Of a DNA stretch of 5,422 nt, positions 1 through 5,422 are shown one piece after another. The position numbers were made by a program, and so were the translations under genes. The stretch is from Chloroflexota bacterium (GTDB lineage Bacteria > Chloroflexota > Anaerolineae > UBA4142), in contig JAMCRS010000400.1 in the NCBI GenBank assembly GCA_023380675.1, forward strand, positions 1-5,422, given 5' to 3'. Every line of letters starts with the position of its first letter. Within the stretch, counting starts at the first letter, position 1. Below the pieces are notes generated by a model. It saw only the letters and a list, made by a program, of their open reading frames with translations. It was not told the DNA's origin and did no database searches.

Positions 1-1154
1 CCGCAGGTGGCACGCACGGCCGCCGGCAGCAGGATGAGGAGGTAGCGGGGCTGGATCTTGGGCGCGAAGAACGATACGGGCGTCAGCGACAGAACGTAGA
101 TCAAGACCGGCGGGAGCGCGACGACGAGCGTGAACAACCCTATCCGCCCGGCGCCGGCGCGGGGTATTCGCCGGGAGAGCCGGGGCAGCGCCGCCAGAGA
201 CCCCAAAACGGCGAGCGCGGTGAGTGCGATCGTCACGGCAGCATAGTTCTCGATGTTCGTCGTCACGCCGAGCGGCAGGACGGTGGCGACCAGCCTGAGA
301 AAAAAAACCGAATCGAACGCGGGCGCAGCCGTCCAGGCGGAGGCGTTGCTGAGGTAGACGTAGAGCCAGGGCGCGAAGAGCGCGGCCGCGAGCGCATTGG
401 CGGCGAGCCACGGCCAGAGCACGGACGAGAGTCGGCGCAATCGAACGGATTCTTGGACGACGACGGCGAGGGCATATACGTTGAGCGACAAGAGCACCAG
501 GGCGGCGAGATAGTGTGTCCACATTGCGAGCGCGGCGAAGAACCCGTAAGCGAAGATGGACTGGGTAGTAGGAGAGAGAATGTAGAGTGCGAGCCGAGAC
601 TTGGGCGCGGCTGCCCGTGAGTCCGATGAGTTCGACTCGGCTAACAGGTCGAGCCCGAACCATAAAGCGGCGAAGGCGAAGAAAATCGAAGGCGTATAGT
701 TCTTGATGTCCTGCGACCACCAGATGTGAAAGCGCGCGACGGCGAGGAGCAGGGCCGCGAGCACGCCGACCCAGGTACCGCCGATTCGCTTGCCGATGCG
801 ATACAAGAGCGCGACGGTTAGGAGACCGAAGGCGACGGAAAGAAAACGCCCCGCGAACGCTTGGGTGCCGGCCAGCGCGTTCCACACGTGGAGCATCCAA
901 TAGTGAAGCGGCGGGTGTTCGTCCGAAGCGGTGCGGAGTGCAATCCACGCCAGGTCCTTTTGCGACAGCCAGACACTCCAGCCTTCGTCCCACCATACGT
1001 TGTTGTCACCGAGACGGTAGGCGCGCAAAAAGAACGCGACCAGAACAGTCGCGTAGGTGATGAGGGGCGGGGGACTGAAGAGCGCGACGAGCCGGGCGCC
1101 AGGAGAGGGGCGACTCCCGGTCTTGGCTGGCTCCGGCCGAACCGCTGGGCTCAT
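1..1154 (-). CDS. GT-C (ArnT/PMT, GT39-like) integral membrane glycosyltransferase, N-terminal 384 residues
   Basis: I translated this frame by hand from the ATG at 1152-1154 to the left edge and found no stop, so the gene continues beyond base 1. After a Pro/Arg-rich cytosolic leader comes a first membrane helix (about 31-48), then LGDNNVWWDEGWS (48-60), whose Asp56-Glu57 is the acidic catalytic loop motif of GT-C enzymes. DEHPPLHYW (78-86) and RFHIWWSQDIKNYT (141-154) are the other periplasmic-loop signatures of ArnT/PMT-like proteins. Several hydrophobic helices follow, and KIQPRYLLILLP (366-377) matches the conserved RYL-x-x-x-x-P region seen late in the family. Such enzymes move a sugar from a polyprenyl-phosphate donor to an acceptor on the outer side of the membrane. 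The start overlaps the previous stop as ATGA without a clear Shine-Dalgarno, so translation is probably coupled. Acceptor (lipid, glycan or protein) unknown. Confidence 0.88.
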   Translation of the reverse strand, partial: MSPAVRPEPAKTGSRPSPGARLVALFSPPPLITYATVLVAFFLRAYRLGDNNVWWDEGWSVWLSQKDLAWIALRTASDEHPPLHYWMLHVWNALAGTQAFAGRFLSVAFGLLTVALLYRIGKRIGGTWVGVLAALLLAVARFHIWWSQDIKNYTPSIFFAFAALWFGLDLLAESNSSDSRAAAPKSRLALYILSPTTQSIFAYGFFAALAMWTHYLAALVLLSLNVYALAVVVQESVRLRRLSSVLWPWLAANALAAALFAPWLYVYLSNASAWTAAPAFDSVFFLRLVATVLPLGVTTNIENYAAVTIALTALAVLGSLAALPRLSRRIPRAGAGRIGLFTLVVALPPVLIYVLSLTPVSFFAPKIQPRYLLILLPAAVRATC

Positions 1155-1546
1155 TTGGTTGTGCCGCTTAGACCCACCATCGCCACGCCGACGCCGACGA
1201 CGAGCGCGCCGGCGAGCAAGAGCGGGCTATATCTCTCGCCGAGAAAGAACCAGGACTCGACGGCGACGATCAAGTAGCTCACGCCGAGCATGGGATAGGC
1301 CAGACTCAGGGGGACGCGTGAAATCACCGACAGCCAAAAGATCGATCCCGCCATGAATCCGATAAAGCCGATCCAGATGCTGGGATTCTGAGCCATACGA
1401 AAAAAGGTGGGGACAATCTGATCAACCGATGCGAAATCGAACGAACCGACCTCGTTCATTCCGCGCTTTAAGAACAATTCGCCGGTCGTGCTGCACGCGA
1501 TTGCCGGTATCAGCCACAGAAGAGCGATGACAGTTTCTCTTGACAA
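1151..1546 (-). CDS. EamA/ArnE-like small four-helix membrane protein, candidate lipid-linked sugar flippase subunit
   Basis: From the TTG start the protein has 131 residues (138 from the alternative GTG at 1567). Four hydrophobic segments are visible: about 6-26, 57-76, 80-104 and 107-126. Helix 1 contains STTGELFLKRGM, which lines up with ArnE-type VAGQLCQK and with EmrE around Gly17-Lys22. The position of EmrE's proton-coupling Glu14 is Ser19 here, so drug/proton antiport is unlikely. Helix 3 carries PLSLAYPMLGVSYLIV and ends WFFLGER, a classic EamA/SMR signature with the Pro-Leu and Gly-Glu-Arg elements. Known relatives include ArnE/ArnF, proposed to flip undecaprenyl-phosphate aminoarabinose. 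Its position between the aminotransferase and a GT-C enzyme supports the same role, by inference. The stop overlaps the next ATG (ATGA). The 69-base gap upstream contains its Shine-Dalgarno but no convincing promoter or terminator. Confidence 0.85.
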   Translation of the reverse strand: MSRETVIALLWLIPAIACSTTGELFLKRGMNEVGSFDFASVDQIVPTFFRMAQNPSIWIGFIGFMAGSIFWLSVISRVPLSLAYPMLGVSYLIVAVESWFFLGERYSPLLLAGALVVGVGVAMVGLSGTTK

Positions 1547-1550
1547 GGGA

Positions 1551-1556
1551 ACCTCC
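1551..1556 (-). promoter_or_regulatory. Strong Shine-Dalgarno sequence fixing a TTG start
   Basis: GGAGGT on the minus strand ends 4 bases before a TTG at 1544-1546. An in-frame GTG at 1565-1567 lies upstream of this site and has no ribosome binding site of its own, so the TTG is the better start for the small membrane protein. Confidence 0.65.
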
Positions 1557-1615
1557 AAAAAGAGCACGTAATTCGCGGAAAAGGCATTGCCAGGTCCGTG
1601 AGACGCGCCCGAGCG

Positions 1616-2716
1616 CTAGCTGGCCCCGCCGTGGAACGCATTGATCGCCTGCGCGACCGTGCGCACGTCGTCCAAAGGCAATTCCGGGTAAAGGGGAAGG
1701 GAGAGAATCTGGTCCGCGAGGCGCTCGGATTCAGGCAGGCTGTGCACTCCGTAACCGAGATTGCCGTACGCCGCCTGACGATGGATCGCGCGGGGATAGT
1801 GGATCGCCGTGCCGATGCCCGCCGCTTTGAGATGAGCGGTCAGCGCGTCGCGACGCGCCGACTGCACGACGTAGAGGTGATACACCGCCTGGCCGTAGTC
1901 CATCTCACGTGGCCGGGTGACGGTGCGAAGCAATTCGGTGTAGAGCGCGGCGCGTTCCCGCCGCGCGGCGTTCCACGCGTCCAGGTGACGCAGTTTGACC
2001 CGCAGGATCGCGGCCTGCATCTCGTCCAGGCGCGAATTCAAGCCCTTGATCTCACTCGAGTAGCGCTCCCGCCAGCCGTACTGGCGTAAGAGGTTGACGC
2101 GCTCGGCGAGCGGCGTATCGGAGGTCACGATCGCGCCGCCGTCGCCGTACGCGGCCAGATTCTTGGTGGGATAGAAGCTGAACGCGGCGATGGGGCCGAT
2201 CGAGCCCGCGCGCCGTCCGCGGTAGGTCGCGCCGTGCGCCTGTGCACAGTCTTCGAGCACTTGAATACCGCGGGCGCGCGCCAGGTCCAGGATCGGATCG
2301 AGATCGGCGCTCTGGCCGAACAGGTGCACCGGGATGATCGCGCGCGTGCGCGGCGTAACGGCGCGCTCGAGCGACTGGATGTCCATCAGCATCGAGTCGG
2401 GGTAGACGTCGCACAGCACTGCGCGGGCGCCGGTCATCTCGATCGCAGCCACGGTCGCGACAGCGGTATTCGGCACCGTAATGACCTCGTCCCCGGGACC
2501 GACGCCGAGGGCGAGGAGCGCGATGTGGATTGCCTCCGTGCCCGAGCCGACGCCGAGGGCGTGCCTCACTCCGATATACTCTGCGAACTCTCTTTCAAAA
2601 GCGGCGACTTCGGCTCCGAGGATGTACCAGCCGCTCTTCAGGACGCGGCCGGTCGCTTCGTCGATCTCCGGTTTGATGGTTTCGTACTGTGTCTTGAGAT
2701 CCATAAATGGAATCAT
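1616..2716 (-). CDS. DegT/DnrJ/EryC1/StrS family PLP-dependent sugar aminotransferase
   Basis: This 366-residue protein is full length for the family. It opens with IPFMDLKTQYETIKPEID and SGWYILG (28-34), which is typical. PLP-site motifs are GSGTEA (57-62), the cofactor-nitrogen Asp in EDCAQAHGA (155-163, Asp156), and the Schiff-base Lys185 in FSFYPTKNLAAYGDGG (179-194). RQYGWRERY (211-219) and LNSRLDEMQAAIL (226-238) are the conserved dimer and substrate region. The enzyme should transfer an amino group, usually from glutamate, to a keto group of a nucleotide-linked sugar in the cytosol. The FMDLK...GWYILG style resembles EryC1/DesV/FdtB-like members, many of which are 3-aminotransferases of dTDP-sugars, but regiospecificity cannot be read from sequence alone. 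It lies 28 bases after the SDR gene, the likely source of its keto-sugar, directly or through a pathway encoded elsewhere. Confidence 0.94.
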   Translation of the reverse strand: MIPFMDLKTQYETIKPEIDEATGRVLKSGWYILGAEVAAFEREFAEYIGVRHALGVGSGTEAIHIALLALGVGPGDEVITVPNTAVATVAAIEMTGARAVLCDVYPDSMLMDIQSLERAVTPRTRAIIPVHLFGQSADLDPILDLARARGIQVLEDCAQAHGATYRGRRAGSIGPIAAFSFYPTKNLAAYGDGGAIVTSDTPLAERVNLLRQYGWRERYSSEIKGLNSRLDEMQAAILRVKLRHLDAWNAARRERAALYTELLRTVTRPREMDYGQAVYHLYVVQSARRDALTAHLKAAGIGTAIHYPRAIHRQAAYGNLGYGVHSLPESERLADQILSLPLYPELPLDDVRTVAQAINAFHGGAS

Positions 2717-2724
2717 TGTCAGGA

Positions 2725-2730
2725 CCCTTT
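2725..2730 (-). promoter_or_regulatory. Probable ribosome binding site of the aminotransferase gene
   Basis: AAAGGG on the minus strand lies 8 bases before the ATG at 2714-2716, inside the 28-base gap after the SDR stop. It is a moderate Shine-Dalgarno match and supports this start over the later in-frame ATG at codon 5. Confidence 0.5.
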
Positions 2731-2744
2731 AGCCCGCGCCGGTC

Positions 2745-3737
2745 TTACCAATAGTGTTCTTTGTTCGCGCGATAGAACTCGAGCGACCGTTTGAGTCCCT
2801 CGCGAAGGCTCACCTGCGGCTGCCAACCCAATTTGCCGCGAATCATGCGATAGTCCCCGTAATAGTCGCCGATGTCGATCGATTTCCGTTCGTGCGGGAA
2901 CGGGATGACCTGGAATTCGCCTCCGCCGTTCGCTTGAACGCACAGCGCGGCAAGATCGCGCAGGTTGATCGTTTCGTCGCTGCCGAGGTTAAAGACCTGG
3001 CCGTACGCATCGTCGGTGGTCGCCGCGAGCAGGATCGCGTCGACGGCGTCGTCCACGTAGTTAAAGTCGCGAATTTGCATGCCGTCGCCCCAGACCTCGA
3101 TGGGCTCGCCGTCGATCAACCGCTTGATCCATACGCCGAGAAACGTCTGGCGCGCGTCCTTGACGCGCATGCGCGGTCCGTAGGTATTCGTCATGCGCAG
3201 CGACACGGCGTGGATGCCGTAGACGTTGTTGTAGACAATGTGATACCACTCGCCCGCCATTTTATTGATCCCGTTCACGTCGGTCGGGTGGACGAGGTGG
3301 CGCTCGTCGACCGGCAAATAGTCCGGCTTGCCGTACATCTGGCGGGTGCTGGTGTAGAGGATCTTGGCGCCGGGGTTTTTCTTGCGGCACGCTTCCAGGA
3401 TGGAGAGCTGGGCGCGGCAATTGATCTCGAGGTCTGTATACGGGTTGTTCATCGAGTCGAGGTGGGACGTCTGGCCGGCGAGGTTGAAGATATAGTCGCG
3501 CCCCTGGACCAAATAGTCCATCGAGTATTCGTCGCGCACGTCGGCGATGTTCACGCGCACGCGGTCTTGCATACCCTCGACGTTGAAGAGATTGCCGCCG
3601 TACTCGGGGATCAGGGAATCCACCAGCGTCACGCGCGCGTCCAGCTCGACGAGGCGGCGAGCAAGGTTGGAGCCGATGAAGCCGAGGCCGCCGGTGATCA
3701 GGCAGTCGGCGTTGGCGATTTTGGTTTTGTTCATCAT
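2745..3737 (-). CDS. NAD-dependent epimerase/dehydratase (extended SDR), nucleotide-sugar modifying
   Basis: This 330-residue protein has the usual length for extended SDR sugar enzymes. The Rossmann motif TGGLGFIG lies at residues 15-22, and an Asp at 40 after the second strand suggests NAD rather than NADP. Further signatures are NLAGQTSH (85-92), TSTRQMYG (129-136), RMTNTYGPR (181-189), RDFNYVDDA (223-231) and FNLGSDE (249-255). The canonical catalytic Tyr-x-x-x-Lys appears as Asn155-G-I-N-Lys159, in NGINKMAGEWYH, so the Tyr is not in its normal place. Start: the ATG at 3735-3737 overlaps the GT2 stop as ATGA; a second in-frame ATG directly follows. Reading upstream in this frame only crosses the GT2 gene and gives low-complexity Arg-rich sequence, so it is not part of the protein. 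The role is probably epimerisation, dehydration or reduction of an NDP-sugar feeding the aminotransferase downstream; substrate unknown. Confidence 0.9.
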   Translation of the reverse strand: MMNKTKIANADCLITGGLGFIGSNLARRLVELDARVTLVDSLIPEYGGNLFNVEGMQDRVRVNIADVRDEYSMDYLVQGRDYIFNLAGQTSHLDSMNNPYTDLEINCRAQLSILEACRKKNPGAKILYTSTRQMYGKPDYLPVDERHLVHPTDVNGINKMAGEWYHIVYNNVYGIHAVSLRMTNTYGPRMRVKDARQTFLGVWIKRLIDGEPIEVWGDGMQIRDFNYVDDAVDAILLAATTDDAYGQVFNLGSDETINLRDLAALCVQANGGGEFQVIPFPHERKSIDIGDYYGDYRMIRGKLGWQPQVSLREGLKRSLEFYRANKEHYW

Positions 3738-4513
3738 GGGAGTTCGGCGGCCGGCATCTTGTGCCCGGCGACTTGCGCGTTCCGCTTGGGGCGGTATTCG
3801 CGGACTGCTTCCTGTTTGACGACGAGGCGCCACCACCAGCCGATCATTCTGAGCAACGTGGCACCGACGCGTGCCAAGTTGAAGAACTGCGATTCGCCGT
3901 ACTGGCGGTAGTAGTGGTGGACCGGCACCTCGACGAGTCGATAGCCGGCGTCCTGGATCTTTTTCACCATCTCGAACGTGATCGTTCCCGTGACCGACTC
4001 GAGCTGCACCACGTCGAAGATCTCGCGGCGCATCAGCCGAAAATCGCAGTCGACGTCCTTGATCTTCAAGCCGAACAGGGCCTTGACAAAGTACTGGTAG
4101 AGGACTCCTATCACGATGCGGTGGAACGGATCGCGCCGTTTGATCTTCCAACCCTGCACCACGTCGACGTCGTCGGCGACCCGTTCGACCAGGAGCTTGA
4201 GCTCGCGCGCGTCGTATTGCGCGTCGCCGTCGGTGTAAAAGATCCAGTCCTTGGTCGCCTTTTCGAATCCGGCGCGAAGGACTCCGCCGTAGCCGCTCGG
4301 CTGGCTGCGGTTCTCGAAGCACAGCTCGTGCGGATACAGGCGCGAGAGCTCTTCCAGAACGCGGAGCGAATCGTCGGTCGACCCGTCGTTGATGATAAAG
4401 ACCTCGAAGTCGTCCGAGACCTCGCGCAGGGTCTGGATCGCGCGAATGACCATGGCGCCGATGGTTCCGGCGTCGTTGTAGCAGGGAAAGAAGACGGAAA
4501 TACTCGGTTTCAC
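3734..4513 (-). CDS. Family 2 glycosyltransferase, polyprenyl-phosphate (DPM synthase-like) type
   Basis: This 259-residue protein has a GT-A fold catalytic domain over roughly residues 4-230. It starts at the GTG overlapping the preceding stop, which puts the first beta strand (SVFFPCYNDAGTIG, residues 6-19) right at the N-terminus as usual for the family. Visible motifs are NDGSTDDS (42-49) for the nucleotide, the metal-binding DGD in TDGDAQYD (94-101), VDCDFRLMRR (154-163) and HHYYRQYGESQFF (198-210), the last typical of dolichol- or undecaprenyl-phosphate sugar transferases. The expected reaction is transfer of a sugar from a nucleotide donor to polyprenyl phosphate on the inner face of the membrane. 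Unlike ArnC or GtrB it has no C-terminal transmembrane pair; its end is aromatic and basic (IGWWWRLVVK), perhaps for peripheral membrane contact. No clear Shine-Dalgarno precedes it, which fits translational coupling. The exact sugar is unknown. Confidence 0.92.
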   Translation of the reverse strand: MKPSISVFFPCYNDAGTIGAMVIRAIQTLREVSDDFEVFIINDGSTDDSLRVLEELSRLYPHELCFENRSQPSGYGGVLRAGFEKATKDWIFYTDGDAQYDARELKLLVERVADDVDVVQGWKIKRRDPFHRIVIGVLYQYFVKALFGLKIKDVDCDFRLMRREIFDVVQLESVTGTITFEMVKKIQDAGYRLVEVPVHHYYRQYGESQFFNLARVGATLLRMIGWWWRLVVKQEAVREYRPKRNAQVAGHKMPAAELP

Positions 4514-5422
4514 TATTGGATGACGACCGGCGTGCTCAAGATGACGTGATCGCCGGCCGGAGCGCCGGTGTCGTCCAGCACCTGGAGGCGCGCGAACGAA
4601 GGATCCTTGGCGTCGTACCAGCCGAGCTCGATCTGGTAGCTGCCGGGCGCCGTGTCCGGCTTGATCGGCAACTCGTAGGTGTCGGGGATGTACTCGTTCG
4701 AGACCCAGCCGGTGGTGGGGCGGGCGCCATTGACCGGTTGAGCGTCCTTTTGAGCGACCACCTTGCTGTCCTTGTCGAGCAGGTGCACGAAGACGGTATA
4801 CCCCTTGTCCATCTTACTGCGAGCCTGCCAGTCCAGGGTCACTTTAAGAGTATCCCCCGCCTTTGCCGTCGTCGCCGAAAGGTTGTAGCCGACAAGGGAG
4901 AGCAGGTTGTTGAAATTGGCGTTTTGCGCGAACTGGTCGTTCGGCTTGACGAATATCCGGTCGGTCTTTTCGACCGTAAAGGGTGCCAGGTCGAGCGCCG
5001 TTCCGTCGCTCAACACGACCCGGAGCGTCGTCGTCCCGGCTTTGGCGCTGGCGGGAATCGCTATCGAGTATTGGGCGCGGACGATTTCGCCCGCCCGCCA
5101 CTGCGAGGTCGGAAACTGGGCGTTCGCGAGCGGAATGGGATCGGAGAGGACATCGCCGAACTGGATCTGGAGGGCATAGTCCCGGCCGGGCGCCGTGTCG
5201 GCTCGCCAGAACAGCGAAAGCGGAATCGACTCGCCGGCGCTCGCGTTGGTGCGCCCCAGTTGGTATCCCAACAGGGTGAACGGTCCGATCGGCTGGCTGA
5301 TGGTGTTTTGGATGTTCAGCGATGCGAACGTCGCCGGCTTGGCCGCCGGCAGGACCGGGATCGGCCCCAATTTCACCGATTTGCCGATGGGTGCGCCGTT
5401 GGGAGCCAGAACGTCGAGACCG
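4513..5422 (-). CDS. C-terminal part of a protein with GYxL-type beta-sandwich repeats (5' end beyond window)
   Basis: The frame is open from the right edge to a TAG stop at 4513-4515, giving 302 visible residues. A GTG at 5374-5376 could be read as a start, but the frame continues upstream without a stop and encodes the tail of another repeat copy, so this is a 5'-truncated gene. Two modules begin with LLGYQL and LVGYNL, each followed by a Gly-containing turn (SAGES, KAGDT) and a beta strand ending in W-x-A. The second module is complete, with YTVFVHLLD, a VAQKDAQPV strand, a W-x-x-x-E-Y-I-x-D-T-Y-E-L segment and an ELGWYD strand. No transmembrane segment is visible. Modules like this are often found as the extracytoplasmic C-terminus of multi-spanning GT-C or hypothetical membrane proteins; from memory these are common in Chloroflexota. 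The missing N-terminus may therefore be a membrane glycosyltransferase, but this is inference. The stop overlaps the next gene's GTG by one base (TAGTG). Confidence 0.8.
   Translation of the reverse strand, partial: GLDVLAPNGAPIGKSVKLGPIPVLPAAKPATFASLNIQNTISQPIGPFTLLGYQLGRTNASAGESIPLSLFWRADTAPGRDYALQIQFGDVLSDPIPLANAQFPTSQWRAGEIVRAQYSIAIPASAKAGTTTLRVVLSDGTALDLAPFTVEKTDRIFVKPNDQFAQNANFNNLLSLVGYNLSATTAKAGDTLKVTLDWQARSKMDKGYTVFVHLLDKDSKVVAQKDAQPVNGARPTTGWVSNEYIPDTYELPIKPDTAPGSYQIELGWYDAKDPSFARLQVLDDTGAPAGDHVILSTPVVIQ
4822..4896 (-). repeat. GYxL protein repeat, second module core
   Basis: Encodes LVGYNL, then KAGDTLKVTLDWQA. It is the partner of the core at 5200-5271, and its C-terminal continuation (HLLD, ELGWYD) is the better conserved form of the module. 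Confidence 0.65.
5200..5271 (-). repeat. GYxL protein repeat, first visible module core
   Basis: Encodes LLGYQLG, then SAGES and LSLFWRA. It aligns with the core at 4822-4896 (LVGYNL, KAGDT, VTLDWQA) with the same spacing from GYxL to the Trp. The similarity is at protein level and was spotted by eye; it is a diverged internal protein repeat, not a DNA repeat. Confidence 0.65.
5353..5418 (-). repeat. Tail of an additional, mostly off-window GYxL module
   Basis: The residues read L-D-V-L-x-x-x-G-A-P-x-G-x-x-V-x-L-x-x-x-x-V. The end of the last module at 4522-4587 follows the same pattern (LQVL, then GAPAG, then V-x-L, then VV), so a further copy should precede the right edge. This also argues against the GTG at 5376 being the gene start. 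Confidence 0.6.

Noticed and set aside
861..1356. Two overlapping plus-strand open frames
   Set aside because: They lie opposite the GT-C and small membrane protein genes, are Arg/Ser/Pro-rich and carry no motif; the minus-strand frames explain the region.
1151..1546. Classical multidrug (EmrE/QacE) transporter
   Set aside because: The essential helix 1 Glu appears to be Ser, and the genomic setting is sugar-lipid synthesis rather than drug resistance.
1547..1615. Possible promoter or terminator in the 69-base gap before the small membrane protein gene
   Set aside because: No convincing -35/-10 pair, and no GC-rich stem followed by a T run, was found; the only clear signal is the Shine-Dalgarno.
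1598..2794. Plus-strand open frames of 163, 186 and 83 codons and a minus-strand frame of 120 codons
   Set aside because: All overlap the aminotransferase, whose motifs run without interruption over its whole length.
2754..3911. A 385-codon open frame on the plus strand
   Set aside because: It lies antisense to the SDR gene and the end of the GT2 gene, is rich in Val, Asp, Ala and His as expected for a high-GC shadow frame, and shows no family motif.
3738..4322. A 195-codon N-terminal extension of the SDR frame
   Set aside because: Out of frame with the overlapping GT2, Arg-rich and low in complexity; the SDR Rossmann motif begins normally soon after the ATG at 3737.
3761..4549. A 262-codon open frame on the plus strand
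   Set aside because: Antisense to the well-supported GT2; its sequence is the reverse reading of GT2 codons without any recognisable domain.
5374..5376. GTG as the start of the repeat protein
   Set aside because: The frame stays open to the window edge and encodes a conserved repeat tail before this codon, so the gene starts outside the window.

Overview
This is a GC-rich bacterial window in which all supported genes lie on the minus strand, so transcription runs from right to left. There are six of them, tightly packed: two cut by the window edges and four complete. The base composition, together with a C-terminal 'GYxL' beta-sandwich repeat protein followed by envelope-sugar genes, fits an environmental phylum such as Chloroflexota, Eremiobacterota or a high-GC relative. 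This taxonomic guess is weak; nothing in the window (no rRNA, no marker gene) fixes it.

Layout in transcription order: (1) the C-terminal 302 residues of a protein with repeated 'GYxL...AGDxLxVTLxW' modules (4513-5422, start off the right edge); (2) a cytosolic family 2, dolichol-phosphate-mannose-synthase-like glycosyltransferase (3734-4513); (3) an NAD-type extended SDR sugar epimerase/dehydratase (2745-3737); (4) a DegT/DnrJ/EryC1/StrS PLP-dependent sugar aminotransferase (1616-2716); (5) a four-helix EamA/ArnE-like small membrane protein (1151-1546); (6) the first 384 residues of a GT-C (ArnT/PMT/GT39-like) integral-membrane glycosyltransferase that runs off the left edge (1-1154). This last frame has no stop codon inside the window and is easily missed.

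Three junctions overlap (TAGTG, ATGA, ATGA), and the two gaps are 28 and 69 bases, with a recognisable Shine-Dalgarno sequence in each. This points to one polycistronic, partly translationally coupled unit. No promoter, terminator, RNA gene, mobile element or CRISPR array was seen.

Together the genes resemble the logic of the enterobacterial arn (L-Ara4N) pathway without being orthologous in detail. SDR plus aminotransferase would make a nucleotide-linked amino sugar, the GT2 would load it on a polyprenyl phosphate, the small EamA-type protein would flip it, and the GT-C enzyme would transfer it to an acceptor outside the membrane. This is inference from families and order; the sugar and the acceptor cannot be read from the sequence.
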